The notes beneath the pieces are model-generated. The model had not been told where the DNA came from. It did not search any database and saw only the letters and a program-made list of their open reading frames with translations. Source: Isoperla grammatica (lineage: Eukaryota > Arthropoda > Insecta > Plecoptera > Perlodidae). From it: a stretch of DNA of 64,000 nucleotides. The stretch is taken from assembly GCA_945910005.1 (NCBI GenBank), contig OX246739.1, positions 12,746,292-12,810,291 on the forward strand, in the 5' to 3' direction. Position 1 is the stretch's first letter. The number at the start of each line of letters is the position of its first letter. Both the position numbers and the translations under genes were made by a program. Shown here one piece after another: positions 1 to 13,368 of this stretch.

Positions 1-2357
1 CTTTTAATTATAACAACACTGGAGTGGATGTAGTAGGGCTAGGTGTTTACATTAAAAAAACATAAATCTAGTTGATTATGGTGTAGCCTTCTCTCAGAAA
101 TCTGTGACAATGTTTCTTTAGTTAGGAGGTTCATACATATTTACCTGACTATGAACAATGTCCAATGTTAATGGATTTACAAAATAATGTATCTAAACTT
201 TTGTTCTAAGGGACGCTTTCCGTGCTAAATTTCAGTCTTATTACATTACGAGAGATGAAACTATCAAAGAATTGTAATATATAAAGTGGAATACAGTTTT
301 AAAGTAAAGTTGGTATTCCAATTGTAGTAGGAACGATAGATTTTACTGTGAAAGTACATTTAGATTGAGCACTTGCTTCACCGTTAGTGAAAAAACGGAT
401 TACAGGATTAGTATTTAATTAATATTCGTTGTGTTTTTGTTGTTTGTATCGTATTAGTTAAAATAATGCTTGAGTTTGGTATTCAATCTAATGTATATTA
501 TATTTATAGACCTTATGGTCTGGAATAAATATTTAATAATAATCTCATACAAATTTTGGATCCCTTCGTTTCTACAAACATGTTCATAAAAATTCAGCCC
601 GCCGAAATATTGGTCTTATTGATTCGAGCTCGCCTTTATTGCTCGTAACCTTTGAACTGCAGTAAAAATAAATACAGAATTTTATTGGCATTTGAAATTC
701 CCTTCGCAAAAGACAATTTCAAAAACTAGTAACTCTACTTGGGCAACTGAGCATGAAGAGAAGTTTGTGTAGAAGTGTGGCCAATAGGATAACAGGTAGT
801 CGAGGAATATATATGCGCAGTTTACCAATATTTGGAATTTAGAATTTAAAAGTCGAAATAAATATGTTACTTCACAAACTATGCAACCACACAAATTAGC
901 AGTTTGGTAAAGGGATATCAAAGTGGCTATATGATGTTCACTGAACTTGGTAAACCTCAAAGGCCAGACGCCCATCATCACAAGGGCGCGTTACTAACTA
1001 GTTTCATCCCTCTATAGACCACTAATTACTTGTTTGGTGTCACTACTTAATTATGATTATTACGTGAAGTTGCAACACCAGTGAAATGAAATCTATCTCC
1101 AATGGTTTCACAATTAAACTACTTGAAGAATGCAAGGACGAATAGGGACACATCACACACAATGTATATGTATAATATTTGACCCGTTTGCAACACAATA
1201 TCAATTTCAAGTAATTTGTTTTCCCTAACGATTCTTCATTTTCTCTTTTTTTGCCATGTTGATGAATTTCTGCATTTATTCGGCCTACAATTATAAAACT
1301 AGTATTTCGCTTTGTTTTCTTTGTAAAAAAAATTAAAAACATCCCAAAGCTCCATTTTGACACTAGTCGACTAATCTATTGCAAAAATACAACAATTAGT
1401 CTCAATTTCAACAATGAATTGTTTTGTATAGCCTAGCCAAATAGCATCAAAATTTATCTTGGATACGTCCTCGATTATATATGCTATGTACCAGATAAAA
1501 CAATACTAAATTAACTGACAAACGATTGTCTCGATACTTAAATTACAGTGTTCAGAATTGTAACTAATGTGTGCCACCTCTATAGTGTTAAATCGCCAAG
1601 CTCCCAAGCAAGCATATAACTTTTCACAATAGAAAAATCCTGTGCTATGAGAATGGGAAAGCGAAGCTACCATCATACCAATAAATAAAATAACGTGAAA
1701 GTACTTATTCATTATTATACCTACAGTAATGCCAAATGTCTATAATCAAACGTCAAATTACATTATTTTCTACAGAGCGTTGTCTTAGATTATACCGACG
1801 ATATAGCGTACTTTGAAGTTCGGCGAAACTTGCGCCTGGAGATTTGAACGATATCATCTATCTATCTACCTCAAGTTTGAGACATTGTTTATGCTTTGCA
1901 AGGATGCTACGAGATCAAGAAGACCTTATAATCAAATTGACTTGCTATAATGTTGGCAGTACGTCAACCAAACTTCCCAACATGCACTTCACCGAACTGA
2001 GCACCAGAATATTCCGCTCCCGGGCGGGTAAATTTCAATAAATACCAAATACAATATTACCTCGTCTATTAAAACTTTGAAGTGCTCTTACTTATTATTC
2101 ATATTAATAAGCGATTAGTTTTAACTCGTTTAGTGCCTATATTATTTTGTAGCAACGCAACGCTCAGAATAAAAATGTAATTTTTGTATTCGTTGTTTGC
2201 CATCCTGGAATACACATTGGTAGGATGGAGAAAACCGGGCCCCGTGAACAGTGGGAGGAATTCTTCACATGAATGATTCCGCCAGGGTATGGTCGTAAAT
2301 TAAAAGGTGCCAGAGTGGTACAAGCGATTCATCACTCCAGCTAGCGGATGATCCGTT
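1..2357. other. AT-rich non-coding stretch
   Basis: No gene seen. Open frames here are under 110 codons, start and stop at random and lack splice-site context or recognisable motifs. The stretch at 2220-2340 is less AT-rich and contains a word resembling a tRNA A box (around 2312-2322), but no matching B box follows, so it is not called as a SINE. Confidence 0.6.
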
Positions 2358-2389
2358 GGGGGGGGGGGGGGGGGGAGGGGGGGAGGGGC
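2358..2389. repeat. G-homopolymer tract
   Basis: About 32 bases of almost pure G with two single A interruptions. It can form G-quadruplex structures and is prone to sequencing length error. Confidence 0.9.
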
Positions 2390-5300
2390 TTCGGTGTGTT
2401 TTGCTATACGTGTTGTTTTGAATAATTTGTATCACTCATCAGCTACTTTGAATTAAATGTTTGGTTTGCATTATGGCGATGCAACAATACGATAAATAAA
2501 GAAGAAGTATTTACGTTTCAAATTAAAATACCTTTTTATATTGAACATGCATTTATAAAATATTACTCACAGAACTACGTCAATTGAAAGAAACTTAATT
2601 TCCTTTTACTTTATTTTGAAATGTATCCAAAAGAAATATTGGATTAATAATTATTTTCTAATTCCTTTAACATAATTCAACCGAACGACAAAACTTAAAC
2701 ACCTAATGTTTCGTTAATAGTTTTTAAAGATCCTAGTTCCATTCGCATTGCATTATAATATACACTAGTTTTCTGTTTTAATACAAATACAATAGAAAAC
2801 ATCGTGATGATTCCTCTTCTGTCTTCGCGCGCTAAAAATAACATTATCATGGATTATCTTGCACGGAGAAAAATATTTACCAGATTCTATCTGAAACTGC
2901 TACTAAATTAAAACGTGCTTGCATTAAAAACTGTTTTCCCCTTCATTACTCATTGAGCAGTGATAATTACTTCCTCCATCAGCAACATTAATTTCAATTG
3001 GGTTTTAATTACAGATAATCTATAGCCATTATCTTATCTCATTACATTTATTTATAAACCTTATTTCTAAGCAGTGTCTGTTTTTCGTATTCCACTTGAC
3101 CAAGTGTAAATTTGTATGGTTGTTCTTTATTGGGGTGAATTGAGCTTTCGCTCTTTACATTCACATTAATACAATAGTATAACATATAATAAACAATAAA
3201 CTAAACTAATCTACACTAAACAGCTAAACTACATTAAATAAAGATTAATTAAGAAGACAAAAACAAAGATAATTTTAATAAGGCTATAAGTAATATAAAC
3301 AAAGCTGTAGATTATAATTATTAGATAATAATTTGTGTGGCGTAAATTATGTCGAGCGTTGTCATGATTTGTGATACATCTTGGTTTGTGAAATGAGTCA
3401 GGGTTGTTGTCTATGCCTCGTCTGCGGAATGTATAAGTAGGTCAGCTCATCTGAAGCATAACCTACCTCAACGGGCGACGACCAGCCAGACGTAAACAAG
3501 ATGGGGGCGGAGTCTAGGACAACAGGCACACGACACGCAGACAATAATACCTGCTAGGTTTACAGTCCTCGAACCTTTTTCTCTTTTCTTTCGGCGATGA
3601 ATGAAAATAGAATGAATGAATGAATGCCATTACTCATTCGAGGAATGTGATAGGCCTACGTATGGCGTAACCTTTTTGTATAACCACAAATGTTGTGAAA
3701 AAAAATGTTCTGAATTTATTGATTGTTTTTCACATCGACTGTTTTAGCCTCTCACTCATTGGCCAACGTGTGTTCGATGTAAAATGAAACAATGAAAACA
3801 TGAACAAGAATGATGGAAAAAAAGAAAATAAAAAATATAAAAGATTGAAAGAATATACAATGTTCGTAGTTTCGACAACGTACTGAGTGTTAAGTACGGT
3901 GAACAGCCGTGGTCGATTAGGATCCATGAATAAACCGCAGTAACTGCCTTTTGGGTTAGAGTCTTGGCTTGGGAATTGATGTAGTGCCAATTTATTTACA
4001 TTAATATATAATCAAAAATTGTCTGATGGTATCGATTAAAATTGTTGCCAAAATATGAGAAGTAAAGCCCAAATATCATTATCAACAACAATTACAATTT
4101 ACAATGCATATCATGCAAAAACGTCTACTTCATAATCCTGAAAAATACTAATTTCTTAATAAGTAATTGTAAATTGAAAATTATGAATAATGTTTAATTG
4201 GTTTACAAAATAATGTCTTTGAGTATTCTTTCAGTTTATAATGGGGATTTGGAAATCACTAAAAATGCTCGACACGTGTCTTTCACTAGCAGCCTTCATG
4301 CATGGCATTCCCGTGAGATAAGCAAGCTAAACTTGGCAACCTTGGACAGAAAACATACCAGGCATGCTAGTTACCTCCGTACCTGGCAAGGAAACGAAAC
4401 AAGTAACGTAACCAGTGTAAATTGTGGACTTGTAAACGCCTACATTAAGTCTAGTCCCTACCTAAAGTCCTACACATTACACGATTAAGTACAATAAATT
4501 ATTATTCTATTACATGATTATAATGATATATTAATTAAAATTATCAATAAAATATCGTCCCCTCACACAATTATTGAGTGTTATTATTTACAGTCACTTT
4601 CAAGTTTTACCACTAACACGTTTTTCCTGGCACAGGCATACAATTTAGTTTCGGCGATAAGGATTTTCCTTCAGGTCCTTTGTGTGGAAAGTTTATCATG
4701 TTATTAAACCCCCCACTGGCAAATGACAATTTTCACCCTGATTACATATACAAGTTTCCAATACAAGGGATTTTTCTAACGGTACTATTGACATTTCTGT
4801 ATAGGCTCCACGGGAAACAATCGGCTTATAGCACAAACATGCACTTCCCCCTCTCCCCCCCTCCATCCGTTCGTCAATATCGCCGAACACGGGATCTCTC
4901 CAACAAGCTGTTCCATTTAGGACATTCCAACAAAAAAACAAAAAAAATACAAATTGTGTAAGAGTCTAGTGGAAAGAAGAAAATAGATGATTCAGAAGAC
5001 TACATATTATAGTTGCCACATTCTAACTATTCACATGCTGTCCTCACATTTTTATATAAGTGCCCGTTCCTTGAAACCAAGAGATTCCTGAAGACGACCA
5101 GTGGCGTAGGAATAGAGTGTATAGCTGCCATAATCCAATAAACCCTCTTCGACCACGGACAGCAAACCATGGGTCCCAGTTATCTTGGGAGTCCCTGGAA
5201 TGACAGGATGCAAATAGTAAATTTTCTGAGAAATTTTAAAAAGTTTAACTTGAACTTTTGGAAAGTGAAAAAAATAAAATAAATTTGTACGGCAGAGGAA

Positions 5301-8300
5301 TTTCAACAGATGGACATAATGTTAGTTTAAGATTTTAGATCACTATATCTTTTACATTACTGTTTCTTTTATTGTTTGGCTAGTGAACATGCATCTTATG
5401 TTTTATTTCTCAATTTAAAAAAACAATAGCAGATGGATATTGTTCAACGGCGCGTCAACATCGGGTTATTTGCGTCAATATACTCCTTTCCTCTGGGTGC
5501 CCCTTCATAGGAAGTTTTAAACTTCCACGTAAACATAAATAAGTACAACAAGAAAGTACTCGAACACGGCGCATGTATAAGTAAACAAACAGATAACTTT
5601 TCACTCGCTAGGGAATCAATGTCCCGTAGCACCGATACGTCGAAAAATAAATCACGATGTAGAAACAACATGTTTTCAAAGGTATAACGCTAATGGTAAT
5701 CCCACGTTTGAAACCCCGGCTTATAATATCAACGCATATACTCCACCCCGACCAGCATAACCCCGCATTCGTTCACAGTAAACCCACCAATCAGCAGACA
5801 GGAATAAAAAACTGTCATTGATGAAGAACTGTGAGGGATTTTGTCACACGCTCATTGATTTAAATTGGCTTCTGAGTTTGCCAATTAAACATCCCCCGTA
5901 CTGTGAACAACGGGAATGTAAAATTAAACATAACTCACACAGACACTTTGAATTGGAGCTCTCAGTATAAAAGACAAATTGCATTTTAATTTGTTAATCT
6001 TACCTCAAGATAACATGTATTTAACGGGCTTTCAGACTGTAAACAAGTTAGTCAAAAAATAATAAAAAATAGTGCAAGTAAAGGCATATTAACAGAGTTA
6101 TGTTACAAAACCATAGAAATGTATTTTTGTCCACCCCTCCCTTTGTTGTATTTGATAAGTTTTATAGAACGACAAAAGACGGAAGTAGAAGACGACATAT
6201 TATTTATTGATAGAGTTAGTGAATTTGAAACTTCCCGAGTTCATGTGGAGTGTATTTTCTTCCTTGCTTTCCGAGTTTGAAAGTGATTTTCCATTTCCCT
6301 TGGACCATAGTCCCTCGTCAAATCTCCATTTAAATAACTTGTACGAAAAACAAGATTCCATATATTACTCTAGAAGCGGGTCTTATCGATCGGCTGCATC
6401 TTGAAAAAATAATGATATCCTGAGAGCTATAGTTAAATTGCTTTCACAGCATTTTAACGAGAAATCTTATTCCAATAGGCCTACTCAGATGCGTGGATTG
6501 AGATTACATATATGATTTATTGTGCACATTTTAATAAACTCCGCATTGGTATGGTAAATATTAATGTTGTTGAATTGTTTGTCTTGCATTCATTGTAACT
6601 AGTTCACTACTTTAGTAACACTGACAATATAACACAGGTGCACAAGACACTCACACAGGAATCAAACTTAGTTTAAAGTTACTTTTCAGAATCTATTCCA
6701 ATTTCGTATTATGTTGAAATCACATGTGTATAAAGACGGAATTTTCAAAAACGTATAAGTAATAAAAGTCGTAGCTAAGATTCATAATTGACTTTCATTA
6801 TTTACCCGATATATCTGAAATATTCGATTTAAAAAATCTGGAATTATATATTTTGAAAAAAAAATATACAAAATATATATTCTGATCGAGGTAGAAAGCC
6901 TACTAAACAGATTTGGAGCTAGCCTATAGTTCAATGGTTTAGTTAGTTAGTGTGGATGTTTAACAAATAATATATCACTTTGGGCCTTGGGTTGGGGATG
7001 TATATTGTTTACTGTCCTGTACACAAGGATCTTCATACAGGTCGCACGCGTTTCCTCCCACGCAAGGCTGCAACATCCCCCTCGACCTTAATTCCCCTCA
7101 TGGCTCTTCAACCCCTCTCCCTTCAAGAATGATTCACTGATAACAAACTTAAATGCATTTTCTCCCTTACGTATTTCTACAAATTCCCGTTATTTAGGAA
7201 GCGCTACGAATATACGATGAACTCTGCGATGTTCCACTGTGTATAGTTACCTTCACCCCCACCCCCCATCTGCATGTTCTATGATTATGAATAATAATAA
7301 TTAGCATTATTTCTCTTTTTATACATCAAGAGTCTCAGGTATACATGTAATTAATAACACCATAATATAGAATATATTATAATAAATAATTATAATATTA
7401 CTTTCCTTTTCACACTTGTGTGAAATTTTCTTATACGTCAGTTTAATATTTAATATTTTTGTTTATTATATTATATTATTATATACTATTATAATATATA
7501 ATTTTAAATTTGTATTTATTGATCACATGTCCAAATAAATTAAACAAAACTGAATGTGACACACACTAAATAACAAATATATATATATGAATATACAAAC
7601 AGTGAATCAAATTATAAATCAGTGAATCTTAATAAAAATAAAATTTTTGAAAATGATTTGAAAGGTGCACCTCATTTCAAACAACTCTCCGACCCCCACC
7701 CAGCACCAAAAGCCAAGAAACCCATTGACATTTTTGTCATGAAATTCCTGAGTGAATACCACACAGGTGTGTTCTAGATATAAAAGCTATTTACTACAAA
7801 ACACTTTTAGCAAAGGATCTCTTAACAGGAACACGTGCCCTGGCATTAATCTTAAGCGTTACTTTTGGAAGTGCATTGTAAGTGTTAAACCCGATTCCAC
7901 GTTACGTTTTTATTGGCAGAAAAATACGTTACACTCTCTCCAGATAGAATTCCAAGACAGACAACATAATTCTAGGCTCCACTGTAAGAGCTTCGGCTAG
8001 GCAGGTACCCTGGGAGCCGAAGCCTTATCAGACAACGACAGCCGCGACTATTGTACCACTACCAGGCATGGAGACAGACTAGTCTAGGCCACCCCTACAT
8101 TCTTTGGCATAGTAAGTGTTGGTAAAATATTATTTAAGTGTTCGTAGTAGACATTTTAAAACACGTGGCAACAAAGAGTTGTATCGTCTCATAGATTATA
8201 TACATACATGAAATGTGTACTGGACATAATATTGAAAAAAAATATTGTAAAATTGGAAATAAAATACTAAACTATATTACGAATGTCTATAGAATATATA

Positions 8301-8596
8301 ATCTCCAAAGAAGGGTTCAATATTCATACGTGGTAAATATATTACATTTTGAATTTTGATGCAGTTTAATTAAAATATGTCTACAAAGTGTACAATTGTG
8401 GTTACAAATTGAGAAGGTTTCTCTCAAAACCTTGTTATTATTATTGATTTGTTATTTCTATGTATAATTACAACATCATAACCACTTTTTTTCAGTAAAC
8501 AATGGTGGGAGGGACTTTTCTTCGGATGCTCTTCCTACCAGTACTTAAAATAAGAATAATATGCGGTTTGATTTGATATTTCTGAACCTATCTTTC
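2390..8596. other. Long AT-rich intergenic stretch
   Basis: No gene recognised on either strand. Composition is AT-rich with frequent stops in all frames. A tetranucleotide AATG run lies near 3604-3628. The segment 5052-5200 is less AT-rich and open on the minus strand for about 45 codons after a possible AG acceptor, but its translation matches no family I recognise. Confidence 0.55.
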
Positions 8597-8927
8597 TGCG
8601 TGTGCGTGTGCGTGTGCGTGTGCGTGTGCGTGTGCGTGTGCGTGTGCGTGTGCGTGTGCGTGTGCGTGTGCGTGTGCGTGTGCGTGTGCGTGTGCGTGTG
8701 CGTGTGCGTGTGCGTGTGCGTGTGCGTGTGCGTGTGCGTGTGCGTGTGCGTGTGCGTGTGCGTGTGCGTGTGCGTGTGCGTGTGCGTGTGCGTGTGCGTG
8801 TGCGTGTGCGTGTGCGTGTGCGTGTGCGTGTGCGTGTGCGTGTGCGTGTGCGTGTGCGTGTGCGTGTGCGTGTGCGTGTGCGTGTGCGTGTGCGTGTGCG
8901 TGTGCGTGTGCGTGTGCGTGTGCGTGT
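8597..8927. repeat. (TGCGTG)n hexamer microsatellite
   Basis: About 55 uninterrupted copies of a TGCGTG hexamer. The sequence is a strict purine-pyrimidine alternation, which favours Z-DNA. All long open frames over it are artefacts of the repeat (poly Cys-Val, Arg-Thr, Ala-His, Val-Arg). Shorter relatives of the same hexamer occur at 57387-57487 and 60505-60545. Confidence 0.97.
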
Positions 8928-9639
8928 TCTGCAGACGAGAGGCTCAGCGTCATAAAGGTGCGTCGTCTTATACAAAGCTCATAAAATACGCATGCATCTT
9001 GTTTGCCTTTACGATATCGCCATGCAGTATTTGCGTTAGAATATTCTGTATAAAAATAGCGCGCGCGATAGCGTTGAAAATAACAGGTCTGTATAAAAAT
9101 GACGTATTTATATTTCTCCCCGGAGGCCTATACACGCAAAGTGCCACGTAAAATAATATTATGATAGCCTCCACGATAGGGTATTGGTGCAAATATTGAT
9201 AGTGTATGGATAAAATGGAAGTTATGAACAGCCCATGTTTAGGAATAGACAAAGCCTCGTAGCTAGCGCGTTGAAAGATGGTGATGGTGCGGTAATGTTT
9301 CATCTTGAGGCGTGATACGAGATTATCCCAATATTTTAGGGCCTACGCACTTTCCAATTAACCCCAGATTTCGTTTGATCGATGGCTTCACTCAGAACCA
9401 ACTAATCTGCGGCGTTTTAATTAATTTGAAAATGTTCAAATATTTCTTGCACATCGTTTGCTTATCTATTACTAATATCGTTTGTAAGATTAGAGTGGAT
9501 TCTTGTTTTCTGAAAGTTACATATTTCAAACGTGATAGCAAAGATTATTTGTATGAACGTGTGCTGGTACTCCATAAATCTGGTCGTATATACATTTTGT
9601 GTTGTAGAGGAAATGCTGAACTTCAATGGAGTCTTACCA
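8928..9639. other. Non-coding stretch between microsatellite and SINE
   Basis: No supported gene. A 141-codon plus-strand frame (9312-9737) and a 111-codon minus-strand frame (8968-9303) cover it, but neither shows a domain or convincing codon bias, and the first runs into a SINE-like sequence. A short GCGCGCGC run lies near 9060. Confidence 0.5.
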
Positions 9640-9775
9640 AAAGAGGTGGCAAAGCGGCAACACTCGAGACTCGTGGAAGATCATCACTGGTTCGTTTCCG
9701 AACTAAAGGTTTTCCCCGAGGGTTTCCTCAGTCATAAGGTAAATGCTGGGATTGCGCCCTTCTAACAGTCTTAGC
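9640..9775 (+). mobile_element. tRNA-derived SINE candidate
   Basis: An A-box-like word (GGTGGCAAAGCGG, 9645-9657) is followed about 30 bases later by a B-box-like word (GGTTCGTTTCC, 9689-9699), the layout of an internal RNA polymerase III promoter. Downstream is a core containing TTTCCTCAGTCATAAGG (about 9723-9739) that recurs, inverted, near 27990-28010. Together these suggest a tRNA-headed SINE. The 3' tail and target-site duplication were not found. Confidence 0.45.
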
Positions 9776-10867
9776 ATTTTTTTCCAAACTATCTATATGC
9801 TCTTATGTTACGTTTGTCATTTCTGTAATTTATTACACCTTTTTGAATTGATTAAAGAAATGGTAGCAGTAACATTTACAAAGTTATACGTTTCTTCAAC
9901 TCATCGTTTATAAAGCAGTTATAAAAACATGAATTTTCAATATCTAGATGCGTTCTCAAAATATCATTAATGTATACCGTTAATTTTCCGTAGTTTGCCG
10001 TTAACAAGTTTCCTCATAAACAGGGTTCATACATGATATTATACATTTTATATTATGTTTATAAGAGGTTTGAGGTTTACGAAAAACAATTGCTTCAATA
10101 CCATAGCTATTGCCCGAAATCTGATACCTAAAACTGAGCCTCCGGCTTTGGGTCCTCTTACGTCATCTCACAGACAACCTAAGCTACCGAAGCCTTCGGA
10201 CAAACAACTATCAAATAGCCATTTGCTTTGCGATTGTTCTGTAGTTACCCGTATGAAAGGTCCAACATGCTTTTGGGCATAAACCTTAGCTGTGGTCATT
10301 ATGCGATGTTAGAACATAGAACTTTGTAATGACATTTTGTCTGTCAGTTTCTCGAGCCGAGAGCTACCGTCAGAACCACAAGACAAACGTGTATTGAATT
10401 ATAACTAACTGTTTGTCAACAAAACACATACAATACATGCAGTACAGAAGGAAATAAACGGTTTTTGAAATGTTTTGTTTTGAACATTTGGCGATATTTG
10501 GAATAATTTTGCAGGACTTTGTTAGTAAATCTACTAAAGAGACATAAACGTAACCGACAACAATAATAATAACGTAACAAACAAGTTTAATTGTGATATA
10601 GTGACAGTGGTAAAGCTAGATTGCTACCAGTGGGAGCCGAAGTGAGAGCAACCGTCTTTAGTTATGCAGGGCCGGTTCTAGTAATTTTTCATGCGTAAGC
10701 AAGATAAATTTGACGCCCCCCCCCCCCCCCCACATACGCACACACAAAATAAAACAAAAATAGTATATGCGTTGCACTAGAAAGAAAATTGGCAAACGAT
10801 ATAAAATTCATCATTTTAACGTATTTCTTTCCCAATTAATTTGTATATAGAATCGAAAGGACGGAGT
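9776..10867. other. Non-coding stretch
   Basis: No gene seen. AT-rich, with a C-homopolymer of about 14 bases near 10717-10730 preceded by an ACG-rich boundary. This could be the edge of an old repeat but I could not define the element. Confidence 0.5.
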
Positions 10868-11037
10868 CTAGGGATCAAATGCATAGTCGTTCCTCACGTT
10901 CTTCTCAATTCAGACTTTCCTCAGACTCGCCCAACCACCAATCAGAGCAGTCCACATGGCAATGCTGCTCTGTGATTAGTGGTTGGGTGAGTCTGAGGAA
11001 AGGCTGAGTTGACGAGCGACTATGCATTTTACCCTAG
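10868..11037. mobile_element. Foldback MITE, family 1, copy A
   Basis: Two arms of about 70 bases are inverted copies of each other, so the whole segment folds into one long hairpin. Outer arms read GGGATCAAATGCATAGTCG and, on the other strand, GGGTAAAATGCATAGTCG. Inner arms share the words CTCAGACTCGCCCAACCACC and its complement. It is flanked by CTA and TAG, so a clean target duplication is not seen here. It is clearly homologous to the element at 39374-39549, which does have a TAA duplication. No coding capacity, so it is a non-autonomous DNA transposon candidate. Confidence 0.75.
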
Positions 11038-12679
11038 ATATTACTCTGGGTACTTGAAACATATATTTCATACAGCAATTATGTATTTTATACTAGATAT
11101 ATTGTGCTGATACAAATTATACAGCCGTTACATTTAAAATATGCACGCTCCTGGCACGGCCCCAGTATTTTATAATGTCTATGTTTTGGATGTTCCCTTG
11201 ACCATAATAATGTTATAATGAAAACAACTTTTTGGCAATAATTATTATTTTTTAAATATCATATCATTCCAAACTAAGAATCTGACAAATTAGTTGAAGA
11301 TATAATTATGTATATAGGTGTTTCCAAGATGGCCGCAGTGTAAACACTAGTTGAAAATATTATATGGTTACATGAAATAGGTTTTAATTCGTGATATCCC
11401 TCGTATGTGAAAGTATACGTCAGCATTTCCACCAGAACAACATTCTACGCACCCATGTATGTTCGACTTCATTCTCAGTAAAACGAAAACGACAAAAAGT
11501 CCATCCTCGTAACTCATAAGAAGTATAATATAAAGTTATTTAAAATAGAGGCAAAGCTTTTATATAAAACTTTGTCTTGCTGCTGTTTTTGTTCAAGTTA
11601 TGTTACAAGTCTCAACTTTAGACCACACCACAATAATGGTCGTGCCAACTTATCTTTCAAAGTTTTGTTTAAAAATAGCATATTGTGCTTGTTTTTTCTT
11701 TCTTATCTGAAAGGTTTCAATATTACTATAAAACCTCATAGAAACACAAATCGTTAACTTTAGAACTAAAACACTGACCTACCAAAAACAAAATCATGTT
11801 TTATTACTCGTTCCGTAAACCTCTAAAGAGTAAAAATAATTAAAAATAAAAGTCAATATTATTTATTGTGATTCCATGGGATGATCTATAGGTTTTGGTC
11901 TCATTCGTAAATCAGGTTTTAAACTAAATAGTTAAGACTTTAAATATCACAAACAATAAGTAAGTAAACTCTAACATGTATACCACGAAATAGCAGTCAC
12001 CTCAATACCAAGTCAGTTCCAAGTAATTATACATAGCAGGTAACTCAGTACCTTCTCGAGCCTCTGTTAAGTAATTCCAAGTCGTCATAGTTCATTCGTA
12101 GAATTTGTTATCAGTATTTACCTGGAGAAAATGTTCGTCGTTACAAAAATAGAGATAGCGTAAGTAGACTTCTAAAGATAACACATATCAGTCACCTGTT
12201 ACATAGCCTATACGCATGCAACGATCATGGCTGTCACACGGAACCTACGCGTTAACGCACATGTAAACAGTATTTGGGTGGAAATACCTTTAACGATATC
12301 AGAAGACTCACTTCGACGCCTTCGAGGAAAAAAAAACTCCAAAGGCAAATAAGATAATCGTGTGAACGAAGAGCTATGTATTTTGATCTATTTGGGTTCC
12401 AAGGAAATATGAAAAATTATCTTTCGGCAGCAAAATGCATGTTTGAATTTTGAAAATGAAGAAAGAACCAGGAAAATACAATAATTTGAGAAAAAGAAGA
12501 ACAGAATCGGTTAACAATAAGAGTCACACGGTCATTGACAATGACCATGTGACACATTAATATACAAGTTATGTACACAAGTATCTACACAAGTTTTATT
12601 AGAAAATAAAAGTGAGGGCGGGCCTGTTATAACTTTAAATTTCTATATTCTACCACAACGCACACATGTAAATATTATA
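11038..12679. other. AT-rich non-coding stretch
   Basis: No gene or clear repeat recognised. Short open frames (for example 11572-11757) lack any domain or splice context. Confidence 0.55.
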
Positions 12680-13368
12680 ACAGAATTTGGACGAATTGAA
12701 CACAGTAATAATAAACATCTCGACAAAGCTTGCTAAAAAGACTGGGTACATGTCAAGGATCAGCTGGAAACTGTCAAAGTGGGTCCGGCTTCTAGTATAC
12801 AACACTATAGTCGCCCCACATTTCCAGTATTGTCCGACCATCCTCATGGACATTAACAAATGTGATCTGGAAATCTTACAGAAAATGCAGAATCGAGGTA
12901 TGAGAGCTGTTCTACAGTGTGGCAAGTTAACACACAGAGTAGACATGCTGGGTAACCTAAATTGGCTCAGCGTGGAACAGCAAATAAATTACAATGTACT
13001 ATGCATCATATATGAAGTGCTGCACAATAAAGAGTTCTCATACTTCAGCGAGTTCTACAAACTTAACTGTGATACTGATATCCACCTACACCAAACAAGA
13101 GCTGCTCAAGACTTCTACATGCCTATGCAAAACAAATCCTGTGCACAAAAATCACTGTTTGTGAATGGTCTAAAGAAGTTTAATGCTTTACCTATGGAAT
13201 TAAAATGTAGCAGTGTAACAAAGTCAAAATTTAAAAGTGAAGTGAAAAAGTGGGTCTCTACAAAGTACCCACTTTGATTGCAAGTTTAAAATGAATGCCT
13301 GGAGAAAAAAGTGAAATAATAGCAGAGTGTAGCTGCTAAGCAGAATTTACAAACAAACAAACAAACAA
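12680..13368 (+). mobile_element. 5'-truncated LINE fragment with (CAAA)n tail
   Basis: Contains the C-terminal part of a non-LTR reverse transcriptase (12687-13277), then about 70 bases of 3' UTR and a simple-repeat tail of four to five CAAA units (13350-13368). Heavy 5' truncation plus a short tandem-repeat 3' tail is typical of target-primed insertion by CR1/L2-type LINEs. The left boundary is only approximate because no target-site duplication was identified. Confidence 0.7.
12687..13277 (+). pseudogene. C-terminal fragment of non-LTR reverse transcriptase
   Basis: 196 codons open to a TGA stop. The order of motifs is that seen after the RT catalytic core of L2/CR1/Jockey-like ORF2 proteins. 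There is a thumb-like segment with YNTIVAPHFQYC around residues 39-50, then LEILQKMQNRGMRAVL around residues 61-76 (the conserved LQ.xQNxAxR pattern), a LNWLSVEQQINYN segment, and a basic tail ending KKWVSTKYPL. The catalytic palm and the endonuclease domain are missing, so it cannot act on its own. No internal stops are present, which suggests a fairly recent insertion. Clade assignment to L2/CR1 rests on motif recall and the CAAA tail. It is different from the Jockey-type element at 15.7-20.9 kb. Confidence 0.75.

Noticed and set aside
5052..5306. 84-codon minus-strand frame with AG acceptor-like sequence
   Set aside because: The less AT-rich part is open in two frames and resembles no known protein. 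It contains GTGGCGTAGGAA, a word common in transposon ends.
8535..9151. Long open frames on both strands over the hexamer array
   Set aside because: They consist only of dipeptide repeats forced by a six-base microsatellite.
9312..9737. 141-codon plus-strand frame
   Set aside because: No motif, ends inside a SINE-like sequence, codon use like non-coding background.
12650..12946. 98-codon minus-strand frame
   Set aside because: Antisense shadow of the LINE RT fragment.
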